Part shown: positions 1 through 7,140 of the stretch, piece by piece
How positions within the stretch are numbered: the first letter of the stretch is position 1
How the letters are laid out: each line of letters starts with the position of its first letter
Assembly (NCBI GenBank): GCA_945291235.1
Contig: CALYQY010000053.1
Span: 1 to 15,986 of the forward strand
Reading direction: 5' to 3'
Length of the DNA stretch: 15,986 nt
From: an uncultured Gilliamella sp.
GTDB taxonomy: Bacteria > Pseudomonadota > Gammaproteobacteria > Enterobacterales > Enterobacteriaceae
Translations under genes and position numbers: made by a program
Notes under the pieces: generated by a model
What the model saw: only the letters and a program-made list of their open reading frames with translations
Database searches by the model: none
What the model was told of the DNA's origin: nothing

Positions 1-75
1 AAACTCGCAAAAAGATTGGGTGTATCGCATACTGCGATTGCTAATAAGCTTAGGGGTTACAAAATTGGACAGTAA
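1..75 (+). CDS. tyrR: C-terminal end of TyrR-like transcriptional regulator (partial)
   Basis: Only the last 24 codons and the TAA stop (73-75) are in the window. The peptide reads KLAKRLGVSHTAIANKLRGY and then four more residues. This matches the C-terminal Fis-type helix-turn-helix of TyrR, the regulator of aromatic amino acid biosynthesis and transport, whose recognition helix carries the VSHTAIANKLR signature. The rest of the protein (ACT/PAS, AAA+) lies upstream. It ends 116 bp before the preferred start of the next gene and is probably not part of the sugar operon, marking instead the left flank of a variable polysaccharide locus. Another regulator with the same HTH is possible, but the motif is very typical of TyrR. 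Confidence 0.8.
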   Translation, partial: KLAKRLGVSHTAIANKLRGYKIGQ

Positions 76-191
76 TATTATATTGTTTATTTGTAAATAC
101 TTGGTTAGCTTAATTTGTAATAAATGAGGTGTATTGTAAAGATTTTAATGCACTATTAAAAAATTCATTACATAGTTTTTGGGAGGGGGGT
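76..191 (+). other. Leader region between tyrR and the sugar operon
   Basis: This AT-rich stretch of 116 bp should hold the promoter of the sugar operon. I see no well-spaced -35/-10 pair, no strong terminator hairpin after tyrR, and no ops/JUMPstart-like GGCGGTAG element. An in-frame GTG at 129 would extend the following gene by 21 residues, but the added peptide has no family similarity and its upstream SD is weak. Confidence 0.4.
182..186 (+). promoter_or_regulatory. Shine-Dalgarno (GGAGG) deciding the ketoisomerase start
   Basis: A perfect GGAGG lies inside a G-rich run (181-190) that stands out in very AT-rich DNA. It sits 5 nt before a GTG at 192. The protein started there begins at the point where FdtA/QdtA proteins begin, so this site supports 192 over the GTG at 129. 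Confidence 0.65.
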
Positions 192-590
192 GTGGAAAGC
201 TATAGGATCATAAATTTACAAAGTATATCAGATGATAGAGGATCTTTAGTTGTATTGGAAAACCTAAATCAGATACCTTTTGAAATTAAGAGAATTTTTT
301 ATGTTTTTAATGTACAGGGTAATGTTCCCAGAGGGGCTCATGCAAATAAAAAATCACAGTTTGTTTTTATTGCGATCAATGGCTCTATTAAAATTAAGAT
401 CAAAGAACAATCTGGTGTAGATAAGATATTCAATTTAAATAATCCTAATACTGCATTATGGATCGATAAATTAGTATGGAAAGAAATGTATGATTTTTCA
501 GATAAAGCTGTTTTATTAGTTTTATCTAATGAATTATATGATCCTAACGAATATATTAATGATTTTACTCAGTTAAAAGGTGATCACTGA
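192..590 (+). CDS. FdtA/QdtA-type dTDP-4-keto-6-deoxyglucose 3,4-ketoisomerase (cupin, WxcM-like)
   Basis: Members of this family isomerise dTDP-4-keto-6-deoxy-D-glucose, the RmlB product, to the 3-keto form, the first step towards dTDP-Fuc3N or dTDP-Qui3N. The predicted protein is 132 aa from the GTG at 192, close to the roughly 140 aa of the family. It shows the single-cupin pattern SDDRGSL (13-19), IPFEIKR (28-34), RGxHA (47-51) and a C-terminal VLLVLSNELYD block. A longer form from GTG 129 (153 aa) is possible but unsupported. One oddity: the usual RGxHAHK motif reads RGAHANK. His50 is kept, but the second His, near His51 of characterised FdtA/QdtA, is Asn52. The stop overlaps the next ATG (TGATG), so translation is coupled. 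FdtA and QdtA differ in the C4 configuration of the product, and I cannot tell them apart by eye. Confidence 0.85.
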   Translation: MESYRIINLQSISDDRGSLVVLENLNQIPFEIKRIFYVFNVQGNVPRGAHANKKSQFVFIAINGSIKIKIKEQSGVDKIFNLNNPNTALWIDKLVWKEMYDFSDKAVLLVLSNELYDPNEYINDFTQLKGDH

Positions 591-2191
591 TGAAAAATCA
601 ATTGCAATTACAAAAATTTTTATTTGAAGATAATCCTTCACGATTAGATTTGTTAAATTATCCCAAAGAAAAAGGATTGCCTTCAGAGTGTTACACGATT
701 TCAATTTACCGAAATCATTCTTTTGAATTAATTGAAAATACAATTTATCCTTATCTAGCTTTTAGCGAAACTAGTGTAAAGTTTGAGTACAGTGATTATG
801 ATGATTCATTAAGTTTTTTTAATTTGAATTTTGCATCAGATTTATTGATTTTGTGGATTGATTTCAGTCGCTATAGAATTGAAAATGTAGATTCATTTAT
901 TGAAGAAAGAATGAATTTTCTGAAGAAAAAATATAAAAAACCTATTTTATTTATACCATTTGGGCATCACTTCAAATTAAATGATAAGCAGGTTGTGGTT
1001 TACAATTTAGATAAAGTTGAAGATAGATTAGGTGATAAATTTGTTGATCTTAGATTAGAAAAATTTTCTGGCACTAAATTAAGTTCATTATCATGCCTTG
1101 AAGTCTCGAAAGAGATAGGGTTGAATTATATTCCAAGTCTTTTAAAACCAAACCTTAAAGGTATAATTGTTGATTTAGATAACACATTATATAAAGGTGT
1201 TTTAGGTGAAGATGGCATAGATGGGGTAATTTTAACACAGGGACACCGAAATTTACAAAGCACTTTAAAAAAATTAAAAGAGCAAGGTTTTTTTCTATGT
1301 ATTGCATCTAAAAATAATGAGCAAGATGTCATAGACTTATTCAATAAGAGAGAAGACTTTCCTTTATCCTTAGATGATTTTACTAAAATTTATGCTAACT
1401 GGAACAGTAAATCAGAATCAATTGGATTAATATCTAACTACTTGAATGTCAACACCGATAGCTTGTTATTTATTGATGATAACACAGGCGAATTGCATAG
1501 TGTTACTAATGCTCATCCTAATATACATATATTATTAGCGAATAACGATGCAAATATAACTAACAATATACTGAATAATTATCCTGGACTTTTGAAATTG
1601 AATGTCAAAGCTGAAGATTCACTTAGACAAAAAGATACGCAATCTAATGAGGCTAGGAATAAAATTATTAATTTATTGTCAAAGGAAGAATATTTTGCGG
1701 ATTTAAAAATGCAGTTAGAGTATTGTGTCAATGACATTCAACAATCAGATAGAATTGCAGAGCTAGCAAATAAAACAAATCAATTTATTTTTAGTTATAA
1801 AAGATATTCTCTTAATGAAGTTGAAAATTTGGTTAAAGATAAGAGATCAGCAGTTATTTCGATAAGCCTACGCGATCGATTATCTGATAGCGGTATTATA
1901 GGTGGAGTAATTATTTCAGAAAAGAATAAAGTAGGCATTTTAGAGGAATGCTTCATAAGCTGTAGAGCTTTAGGTCGTGGCATAGATGATACTATTGTTT
2001 TAGGTGCAGTAAAAATTGGTTTGGATTATTTAAATTTACATAGTTTTGAAGCTAAGTGTATTAAAGGTGAACGAAATACACCAGCTTTAAATTTTTTCAA
2101 TAAATATCTGTCAAACTATAATACGTCTAATAAATTTGATTATCAATTGCCTAACGAATTAATTAAAATCATTGTCAAAAAAGGTATTTAA
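590..2191 (+). CDS. FkbH-like HAD-IIIC acyl-ACP-loading protein
   Basis: 533 aa in three parts: an N-terminal domain without clear signature (1-185), a HAD-superfamily IIIC domain (about 190-330), and a GNAT-like C-terminal domain (about 370-530). HAD motif I is D195-L-D197-N-T-L followed by GVLGEDG, the FkbH form; a later acidic motif is FIDDN (D296, D297). The C-terminal block has NQFIFSYKRY, SLRDR, GIIGG and SCRALGRG, all FkbH hallmarks. Known FkbH proteins take a C3 unit from 1,3-bisphosphoglycerate, dephosphorylate it and load glyceryl onto an ACP (methoxymalonyl-ACP and tetronate pathways). Here the ACP gene follows directly, its start 1 nt past this stop, and the flanking genes make a 3-amino sugar. 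I infer that it loads a glyceryl-type or other hydroxyacyl group for sugar N-acylation; the actual acyl group is unknown. Confidence 0.85.
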   Translation: MKNQLQLQKFLFEDNPSRLDLLNYPKEKGLPSECYTISIYRNHSFELIENTIYPYLAFSETSVKFEYSDYDDSLSFFNLNFASDLLILWIDFSRYRIENVDSFIEERMNFLKKKYKKPILFIPFGHHFKLNDKQVVVYNLDKVEDRLGDKFVDLRLEKFSGTKLSSLSCLEVSKEIGLNYIPSLLKPNLKGIIVDLDNTLYKGVLGEDGIDGVILTQGHRNLQSTLKKLKEQGFFLCIASKNNEQDVIDLFNKREDFPLSLDDFTKIYANWNSKSESIGLISNYLNVNTDSLLFIDDNTGELHSVTNAHPNIHILLANNDANITNNILNNYPGLLKLNVKAEDSLRQKDTQSNEARNKIINLLSKEEYFADLKMQLEYCVNDIQQSDRIAELANKTNQFIFSYKRYSLNEVENLVKDKRSAVISISLRDRLSDSGIIGGVIISEKNKVGILEECFISCRALGRGIDDTIVLGAVKIGLDYLNLHSFEAKCIKGERNTPALNFFNKYLSNYNTSNKFDYQLPNELIKIIVKKGI

Positions 2192-2192
2192 A

Positions 2193-2414
2193 ATGGAAGA
2201 AAAAGTTATTGAAATAGTATCTAAAATTACAAAAATCAACGTTAACGATTTATCAAATAATAAGGATTCAGATAAATTGTGGGATTCTATATCACATGTT
2301 GAGATTGTTTTAATGCTTGAAAATGAATTCGGTGTTTCATTTGATGAGAATGATATAGCTCAAATGATAACATTAAATGAAATATTAAATTGTTTATTAG
2401 GAAAAATGAATTAA
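2193..2414 (+). CDS. Acyl carrier protein
   Basis: A 73-aa acidic, helical protein with the phosphopantetheine attachment motif DSI (D31-S32-I33) followed by SHVEIVLMLENEFGV, the usual ACP helix II pattern. Ser32 should carry 4'-phosphopantetheine. I chose the ATG at 2193, preceded by AAGGT at 2182-2186. An in-frame upstream start at 2172 would overlap the FkbH-like gene and add seven unsupported residues. This is not the housekeeping AcpP, because it is embedded between the FkbH-like gene and an acyltransferase. It is presumably the dedicated carrier of the acyl group that ends on the amino sugar. Confidence 0.85.
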   Translation: MEEKVIEIVSKITKINVNDLSNNKDSDKLWDSISHVEIVLMLENEFGVSFDENDIAQMITLNEILNCLLGKMN

Positions 2415-2416
2415 AG

Positions 2417-3394
2417 ATGAGACACTCTATAAATATAGATGGTTATAGTTATAAACTCAGGCCTGTTACGATGGATGATGCTGAATTCATTGTGTCGGTC
2501 AGATTAGAAGACAAAGAACGAAATAAATATATCAATGCAATTTCAGAAGATGTTAATGACCAAATTAAATGGTTGAATACTTATTTTGAGAAGACAGGTG
2601 ATTATTATTTTGTCATTGAAAATAAATTAACTTTAAAAAAAGAAGGCCTCATAGCAATTTATAATTTAGAAGACAATAAAGCTGAGTGGGGACGGTGGGT
2701 CATCCGTAAAGGTTCTTTAGCAGCAATAGAAAGTGTTTATTTGATTTATGAAGCAGCATTCAACCATCTAAATTTAGATGAATTATATTGTAAAACCATT
2801 TCTGATAATGTATCTGTTGTATCTTTTCATGATTCCTTATCTGAAGACAAAAGAGAAGCTACAATTAAAGTAAAGTTAAACAATTTGCCCTATGATTGTG
2901 TTGAACATTTTGTTACTCACGACTATTTTGTGAAAGAATTAAAAACTATATTAACTAAGAAGATTTTTTTAATTTTTCAAAGAAATTTTAAACAATATAT
3001 TCACGGTTTTAAGTTTCACCATATTGGGGTTGCCACAACAGATATTCATAAAGAATTTGAAACTTATAAAATGTTAGGCTATTCAAAAGAAAGTGATGTT
3101 TTCGAGGATGAATTGCAAGGTATTAGAGGTATGTTTATTGTGGCAGATGATCAACCAAGATTAGAATTATTAGAAAATCTTGATAATAGTACAACTTTGA
3201 ACTATTGGATCAATAATAAAAATAAAATGTACCATTTTGCATATTATGTTCAAAACATTGAAAGAGCATTGGAAATATTTAAAAATAATAGATTCAAAGT
3301 AATTTCACCTTTAAAAAAATCGGTTTACTTTCACAAAAGAATTTGTTTCTTAATGTTACCAAACACTTACATAATTGAGTTGATTGAGGTATAA
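2417..3394 (+). CDS. GNAT acyltransferase fused to VOC/glyoxalase domain
   Basis: A 325-aa protein with two domains. Residues 1-165 look like a RimJ/PseH-type GNAT (YKLRPVTMDDAEFI, EWGRWVIRKG, FNHLNLDELYCKTISDN, VVSFHDS). The usual acyl-CoA pyrophosphate loop R-x-x-G-x-G/A is altered to RKGSLAA. After a basic linker, residues 198-325 form a vicinal-oxygen-chelate domain resembling methylmalonyl-CoA epimerase: HHIGVA, ELLE, YHFAYYV and YIIELIE supply a full metal-ligand set H202, E250, H273, E321. The GNAT half is the likely N-acyltransferase that moves the acyl group from the ACP to the 3-amino sugar; the VOC half might epimerise or otherwise process the acyl group. Both roles are inferred. 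ATG 2417 is preferred over TTG 2390, which would overlap the ACP gene by 25 bp. The next gene starts 2 nt after the stop. Confidence 0.75.
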   Translation: MRHSINIDGYSYKLRPVTMDDAEFIVSVRLEDKERNKYINAISEDVNDQIKWLNTYFEKTGDYYFVIENKLTLKKEGLIAIYNLEDNKAEWGRWVIRKGSLAAIESVYLIYEAAFNHLNLDELYCKTISDNVSVVSFHDSLSEDKREATIKVKLNNLPYDCVEHFVTHDYFVKELKTILTKKIFLIFQRNFKQYIHGFKFHHIGVATTDIHKEFETYKMLGYSKESDVFEDELQGIRGMFIVADDQPRLELLENLDNSTTLNYWINNKNKMYHFAYYVQNIERALEIFKNNRFKVISPLKKSVYFHKRICFLMLPNTYIIELIEV

Positions 3395-3396
3395 AC

Positions 3397-4782
3397 ATGA
3401 CTAATGTTGTAAAACGAAAGGTTGTGTTTTATTTTCCTTGGAAAGAGGTTTCTGGTGGTCCCTATTATTTAACTAGATTAGCTGATAAGCTAGCCGAAGA
3501 TTCAAATTTTGAGGTATATTATACCGATTATAAGAAAGGGTTATCAGATCAACTTCTTAAAAATCCATTAGTAAAAAAAATTGAAGTTAGTGAACAGGAC
3601 TTCGGTATTCATATGGATAATGAACCGATTTTATTGATCACTCCAATATACTGGGCATGTTGGTTACCATCTATGCATCCAGATAGTAAAATTTTATTTT
3701 TCAATTGGCATAATAGTTGCATTTCTGTCTTAAAAAATGTATGGGGTATAAAACGTAAAATTTTAAATAAATTCCTAAGGATAGTTAAATCAACCAATTC
3801 TGTGTTTTTTGCTGATTACTCACATCGTATGGCACAAAATACAAAAAAAATAATTTTTGATGAATGCTATGTTCCAGTTGTAATGAAACAAAAAAGCAAA
3901 TGTGCTAGTTATGAGTTAGTTAAAGTTGGAGAAATTAATATTGCTGTTTTAGGCAGGCTATGTACAGATAAGATATATTCAATTATTGATTTATTAAATC
4001 ATTTAAATAAGTTAGATTCTTTTACTAAAAAAAATATATATATTATAGGTTCAGGTGAAGATAAAGAAAAAATCCATATAAATGATTTTCCTAATTTGAT
4101 AATTCATTTTATGGGGACAATAACTGATAATAAATTAGATGAATTTTTATCGACTAAAGTAGATGCTTTATTTGCAATGGGGACGTCGATTCTAGAGGGC
4201 GCAGCATTAAAATTACCTTCTATAATTATTCCACATAATGTTGTACCCTTTACTTGTAATAAATATGTTTATCTGCAAGATACAGTTAAATATTGTCTTG
4301 GGTGGTTTGATACTCAAATGGAAGAATTGAATTTGAATGCAAAACCACTAAAGGATATTATAGAAGATATTTATGTTCATAATCAGAAAAAAATATTAGG
4401 TGAGGATGCATATAAATATTTTATCAAGAATCATACTATTGAATCTGTAATCGTTTATTTAAAAGATGCCATGGAAAAAACATCTTTAACTTATAGATAT
4501 TTTGAAAGTTTCAATTATAAAATCTATAAAAAGTGTAAAAGATGGAAGGTAATGGGGATCTCAATAGTTACTTTATTCAAAAATCGTTATAACGATAGCA
4601 GAATAAACATTTTCAATCTTATTCCTCTTTTTTACTATAAGCAATCAAATGAAAGAAATCGAAAAAACTTATATCTTTGGAAAATACCTTTATTGACTTT
4701 TACTATTAAAAAAGGGGGGACTGTAATTAAAATAGATGTTGCATTTATTTTGAAAATTATTAAATGGATAAAAGGTAGATAA
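3397..4782 (+). CDS. GT-B glycosyltransferase (GT4-like)
   Basis: A 461-aa cytoplasmic or membrane-associated glycosyltransferase. The N-terminal half starts with [21 protein letters not shown], a GT4-type G-G-x-x-x-x-x-x-L acceptor-domain start. The donor domain shows VLGRLCTDK (about 185), [11 protein letters not shown], and [18 protein letters not shown] (from 261), where E267 sits in the nucleotide-sugar ribose-binding position. A tail of some 90 residues follows, containing [10 protein letters not shown] and [15 protein letters not shown], a short basic repeat type seen at the ends of some polysaccharide glycosyltransferases and possibly membrane-associated. A GAGG (3386-3389) lies 7 nt before ATG 3397, inside the end of the previous gene. 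Donor and acceptor cannot be read from sequence. Its place inside the amino-sugar operon makes that sugar a reasonable donor guess. Confidence 0.75.
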   Translation: MTNVVKRKVVFYFPWKEVSGGPYYLTRLADKLAEDSNFEVYYTDYKKGLSDQLLKNPLVKKIEVSEQDFGIHMDNEPILLITPIYWACWLPSMHPDSKILFFNWHNSCISVLKNVWGIKRKILNKFLRIVKSTNSVFFADYSHRMAQNTKKIIFDECYVPVVMKQKSKCASYELVKVGEINIAVLGRLCTDKIYSIIDLLNHLNKLDSFTKKNIYIIGSGEDKEKIHINDFPNLIIHFMGTITDNKLDEFLSTKVDALFAMGTSILEGAALKLPSIIIPHNVVPFTCNKYVYLQDTVKYCLGWFDTQMEELNLNAKPLKDIIEDIYVHNQKKILGEDAYKYFIKNHTIESVIVYLKDAMEKTSLTYRYFESFNYKIYKKCKRWKVMGISIVTLFKNRYNDSRINIFNLIPLFYYKQSNERNRKNLYLWKIPLLTFTIKKGGTVIKIDVAFILKIIKWIKGR

Positions 4783-4783
4783 T

Positions 4784-5872
4784 ATGATTAAATTTCTTGA
4801 TTTAGCTAGTATTAACAATATGTATGAAAAAGAAATTAATGAAAGGTTTAAACAAATTTTTGATAAAGGATGGTATTTACAAGGAGAAGAAAATAATATT
4901 TTTAATGAGGCATTTGCAGCGTACTGTGGAACTAAGTATGCAGTTGGTGTGGCAAATGGTTTAGATGCGCTTAATTTAATAATTAAAGCCTATGGTTTCG
5001 GTCCAGAAGATGAAATCATTGTTCCTGCTAATACTTATATTGCATCAGTACTGGCTATTTCAGAAAATGGGTGTAAACCTGTTTTGGTTGAACCTGATCT
5101 TGATACTTATAATATTAATCCTGACTTAATTGAACGTGCAATAACATCAAAAACAAAAGCTATTATGGTTGTCCATTTATATGGTCAAGCGGTTGAGATG
5201 AAATCTATATGGAAGTTAGCTGAGAAGTATAATTTAAAAATAATAGAAGATTCTGCTCAAGCTCATGGTGCTATCTATAAAGGACGTAGAGTAGGTAATT
5301 TGGGAGATGCTAGCGGTTTTTCGTTTTATCCAGGAAAAAACCTAGGTTGTTTAGGTGATGGAGGAGCAGTAACTACAAATGATGAAGAATTATATCTAAA
5401 GATCAAAGCAATTGCCAATTATGGTTCTAATAAAAAATACATTAATCTATATAAGGGCGTCAACTCCAGATTAGATGAATTACAAGCTGCAGTAGTGAAT
5501 GTAAAATTACCTTATTTAGATGAAGATAATAACAAGCGTCGTAAAATAGCAAATTGTTATATTAGTAATATCAATAATCCTTTAATTGTTTTACCTAAAT
5601 CTGTAGAGAAAGATATGCATGTATGGCATCTTTTTGTTATAAGAACAGAAAATAGAGCGAAGCTACAAAGTTACCTTCAATCAAATGGAATACAAACCCT
5701 AATCCATTATCCAATTCCTATTCATAAACAAGAAGCATATAAAGAATGGAATGATTTAAACTATCCTATAACTGAAAAAATACATAATGAGGTTCTTTCG
5801 TTACCAATTAGTCCTGTAATGACACAGAAAGAAATTGAGAAGGTTATTGAGGTAGTAAATGCTTATCAATAA
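4784..5872 (+). CDS. FdtB/QdtB-type sugar aminotransferase (DegT/DnrJ/EryC1 family, PLP)
   Basis: 362 aa, normal length for the family. It transfers an amino group, usually from glutamate, to the 3-keto sugar nucleotide made by the ketoisomerase, giving dTDP-3-amino-3,6-dideoxyhexose. Visible landmarks: GVANGLDAL in the phosphate-binding region, [21 protein letters not shown] (PLP-pyridine aspartate), and [10 protein letters not shown] with Lys185 as the Schiff-base lysine, then GDGGAVTTN and [10 protein letters not shown]. The PGKNLG loop rather than TKN is typical of the FdtB/QdtB/DesV-like 3-aminotransferases. It follows the preceding stop by 1 nt. The upstream ketoisomerase in the same operon supports C3 rather than C4 amination. 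It could belong to either the Fuc3N or the Qui3N pathway. Confidence 0.88.
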   Translation: MIKFLDLASINNMYEKEINERFKQIFDKGWYLQGEENNIFNEAFAAYCGTKYAVGVANGLDALNLIIKAYGFGPEDEIIVPANTYIASVLAISENGCKPVLVEPDLDTYNINPDLIERAITSKTKAIMVVHLYGQAVEMKSIWKLAEKYNLKIIEDSAQAHGAIYKGRRVGNLGDASGFSFYPGKNLGCLGDGGAVTTNDEELYLKIKAIANYGSNKKYINLYKGVNSRLDELQAAVVNVKLPYLDEDNNKRRKIANCYISNINNPLIVLPKSVEKDMHVWHLFVIRTENRAKLQSYLQSNGIQTLIHYPIPIHKQEAYKEWNDLNYPITEKIHNEVLSLPISPVMTQKEIEKVIEVVNAYQ

Positions 5873-6824
5873 GTTACCTTTAGTCTCTGTGGTTGTTCCA
5901 TCTTATAATCATGAAAATTACGTTCAAGAAACTATAAAATCAATCATTTCTCAAATTTATGAGAATATAGAATTAATTATTATTGATGATGGTTCAACAG
6001 ATTCCACTTATGAAAAAATTCTTGAAATGGAAAGTTTATGCAAAGAAAGATTTGTTAATGTTATATTTAAAAAACAAGAAAATCAGGGTATTGGTTCAAC
6101 TTGTAACAAGTTAATAAATTTATCATCAGGTGATTACATTTATTACATAGCATCTGATGATTTAGCTAAGGCTGATGCAATTAAGGATGAAGTTTTATTT
6201 TTACAAAAAAATAGTGATTATGCTTTAGTAGTTGGAGATAATGAAATTATTGATGATAATGGTAAGGTTTCTTATTGGGATGAATTTAGAAATATTACTT
6301 ATAATCAAGATAAGGCTTACTATAAGACATTTGCTGACTTCCTAAAAATAAAACAATTAAAAAATAATTTTGGAACATACCTGTATTTGTATAGAGGTAA
6401 TCATATACCTAATGGTTACTTAGTTAGAAAATCGATATATGATAAAACAGGATTGTATAACAAAAATGCTCCATTAGAAGATTGGTTTATGAATCTTCAA
6501 ATTGCTAAATATGCTAAAATTAAATATTTAGATAAAGTACTTTTTTCTTATAGATGGCATCAAAATAATACTATTAAACACAGTGAAAAAATTCAGAAGT
6601 TATATGATTTGACTTTTCAGTATGAAAATATTTTATTAGCTAAAACAGATTTTAGATGTGTTAACAAAGAGGTGCTCAATTGTTTCTTGTACGGGAAATT
6701 GACAAAAAGACTAATCTTGCTTTACAAAATAATTGAATTACGTAGATATAAAAAAAATAGAGTAAAAATATGGGTATTACATTTATTGGGACTTGATTTT
6801 ATTATCTACAAAAAAATTTTATAA
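5859..6824 (+). CDS. Family 2 glycosyltransferase (GT-A)
   Basis: 321 aa. The GT2 fold opens with [14 protein letters not shown] (9-22), then [11 protein letters not shown] with D43/D44 binding the nucleotide. [13 protein letters not shown] follows (D100/D101), a DD replacing the classic DXD metal motif as is common in GT2. [18 protein letters not shown] and EDWFMNL supply the acceptor-side and ED catalytic-base pattern, and SYRWHQNNT ends the domain. No transmembrane segment is obvious. The start overlaps the aminotransferase by 14 nt and has GAGG at 5849-5852, 6 nt before ATG, so translation is coupled. It is the last intact gene of the first operon. It probably adds one residue to the LPS or lipid-linked oligosaccharide; specificity is unknown. 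Confidence 0.85.
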   Translation: MLINKLPLVSVVVPSYNHENYVQETIKSIISQIYENIELIIIDDGSTDSTYEKILEMESLCKERFVNVIFKKQENQGIGSTCNKLINLSSGDYIYYIASDDLAKADAIKDEVLFLQKNSDYALVVGDNEIIDDNGKVSYWDEFRNITYNQDKAYYKTFADFLKIKQLKNNFGTYLYLYRGNHIPNGYLVRKSIYDKTGLYNKNAPLEDWFMNLQIAKYAKIKYLDKVLFSYRWHQNNTIKHSEKIQKLYDLTFQYENILLAKTDFRCVNKEVLNCFLYGKLTKRLILLYKIIELRRYKKNRVKIWVLHLLGLDFIIYKKIL

Positions 6825-6861
6825 AATAATAAAATCTATCTTTTTAAAAAGCTTTATTATT
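6825..6861 (+). terminator. Possible weak AT-only hairpin after the GT2 gene
   Basis: AATAATAAA at 6825-6833 is complementary to TTTATTATT at 6853-6861, with an internal CTTTTTAAAAAG-like element in the loop. The stem is all A-T and there is no clean U-tract, so it would be a poor intrinsic terminator; in DNA this AT-rich it may be chance. Confidence 0.2.
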
Positions 6862-6867
6862 GTTTAA

Positions 6868-7098
6868 AGGAATTATATCTCACGACACCTAGCAGCTAGA
6901 TTTAGTGCTAACTTAGCAATAATTAGAGCGTTGTATGATATTTTAATTTATGAAATATAGATTGAAACTGATAAAAAAACAAATTATCCAAGAGTAAAAA
7001 TTAAAAAATAAATTTGTGTATTTGATATTAATATAATTTTATCTGATGATAAAAATACAGATATGACTTAAGCTATTTTTGTAATAGTGAAATTTAGA
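6868..7098 (+). pseudogene. Decayed AcpS-type 4'-phosphopantetheinyl transferase remnant
   Basis: The 316-bp gap before rmlB holds one reading frame interrupted by three stops (6958-6960, 7009-7011, 7069-7071) that still reads like an AcpS-family enzyme. Before the first stop: RNYISRHLAARFSANLAIIR, matching the AcpS pattern R-x-F-L-A-x-R-F-A-x-K-E-A-x-x-K-A. The key K-E that binds Mg/CoA has become N-L. After it: IETDKKTNYPRVKI, matching the N-D-E-x-G-K-P-x-x-x-L stretch. Then INIILSDDKNTDMT, stop, AIFVIVKF, matching the terminal V-x-L-S-D-x-x-x-Y-A-x-A-x-V-V-I strand. AcpS enzymes attach phosphopantetheine to ACPs, which fits the ACP gene upstream. The N-terminal GIDIVEI part is not found. 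No start codon or functional ORF remains. The assignment rests on by-eye motif matching. Confidence 0.5.
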
Positions 7099-7140
7099 AT
7101 ATTAATTTAAAAAAGTATTGCTAATTAGGATTGATAACAT

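Noticed and set aside
1126..1344. 72-codon open frame on the - strand inside the FkbH-like gene
   Set aside because: Antisense to the conserved HAD motif; no family similarity and no ribosome site. It is a shadow of the real gene.
1795..1983. 62-codon open frame on the - strand in the FkbH C-terminal domain
   Set aside because: Antisense to the conserved SLRDR/SCRALGRG region; no independent support.
3609..3797. 62-codon open frame on the - strand inside the GT-B gene
   Set aside because: Antisense to a well-supported glycosyltransferase; no domain pattern.
7014..7037. TTGTGT and TATAAT as an rmlB promoter
   Set aside because: Spacing is only about 12 bp and the elements fall inside the AcpS-like relic; too weak to call.
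6825..7140. Intergenic gap before rmlB considered as an insertion-sequence scar
   Set aside because: No terminal inverted repeats, target duplication or transposase similarity; the decayed AcpS-like frame explains it better.
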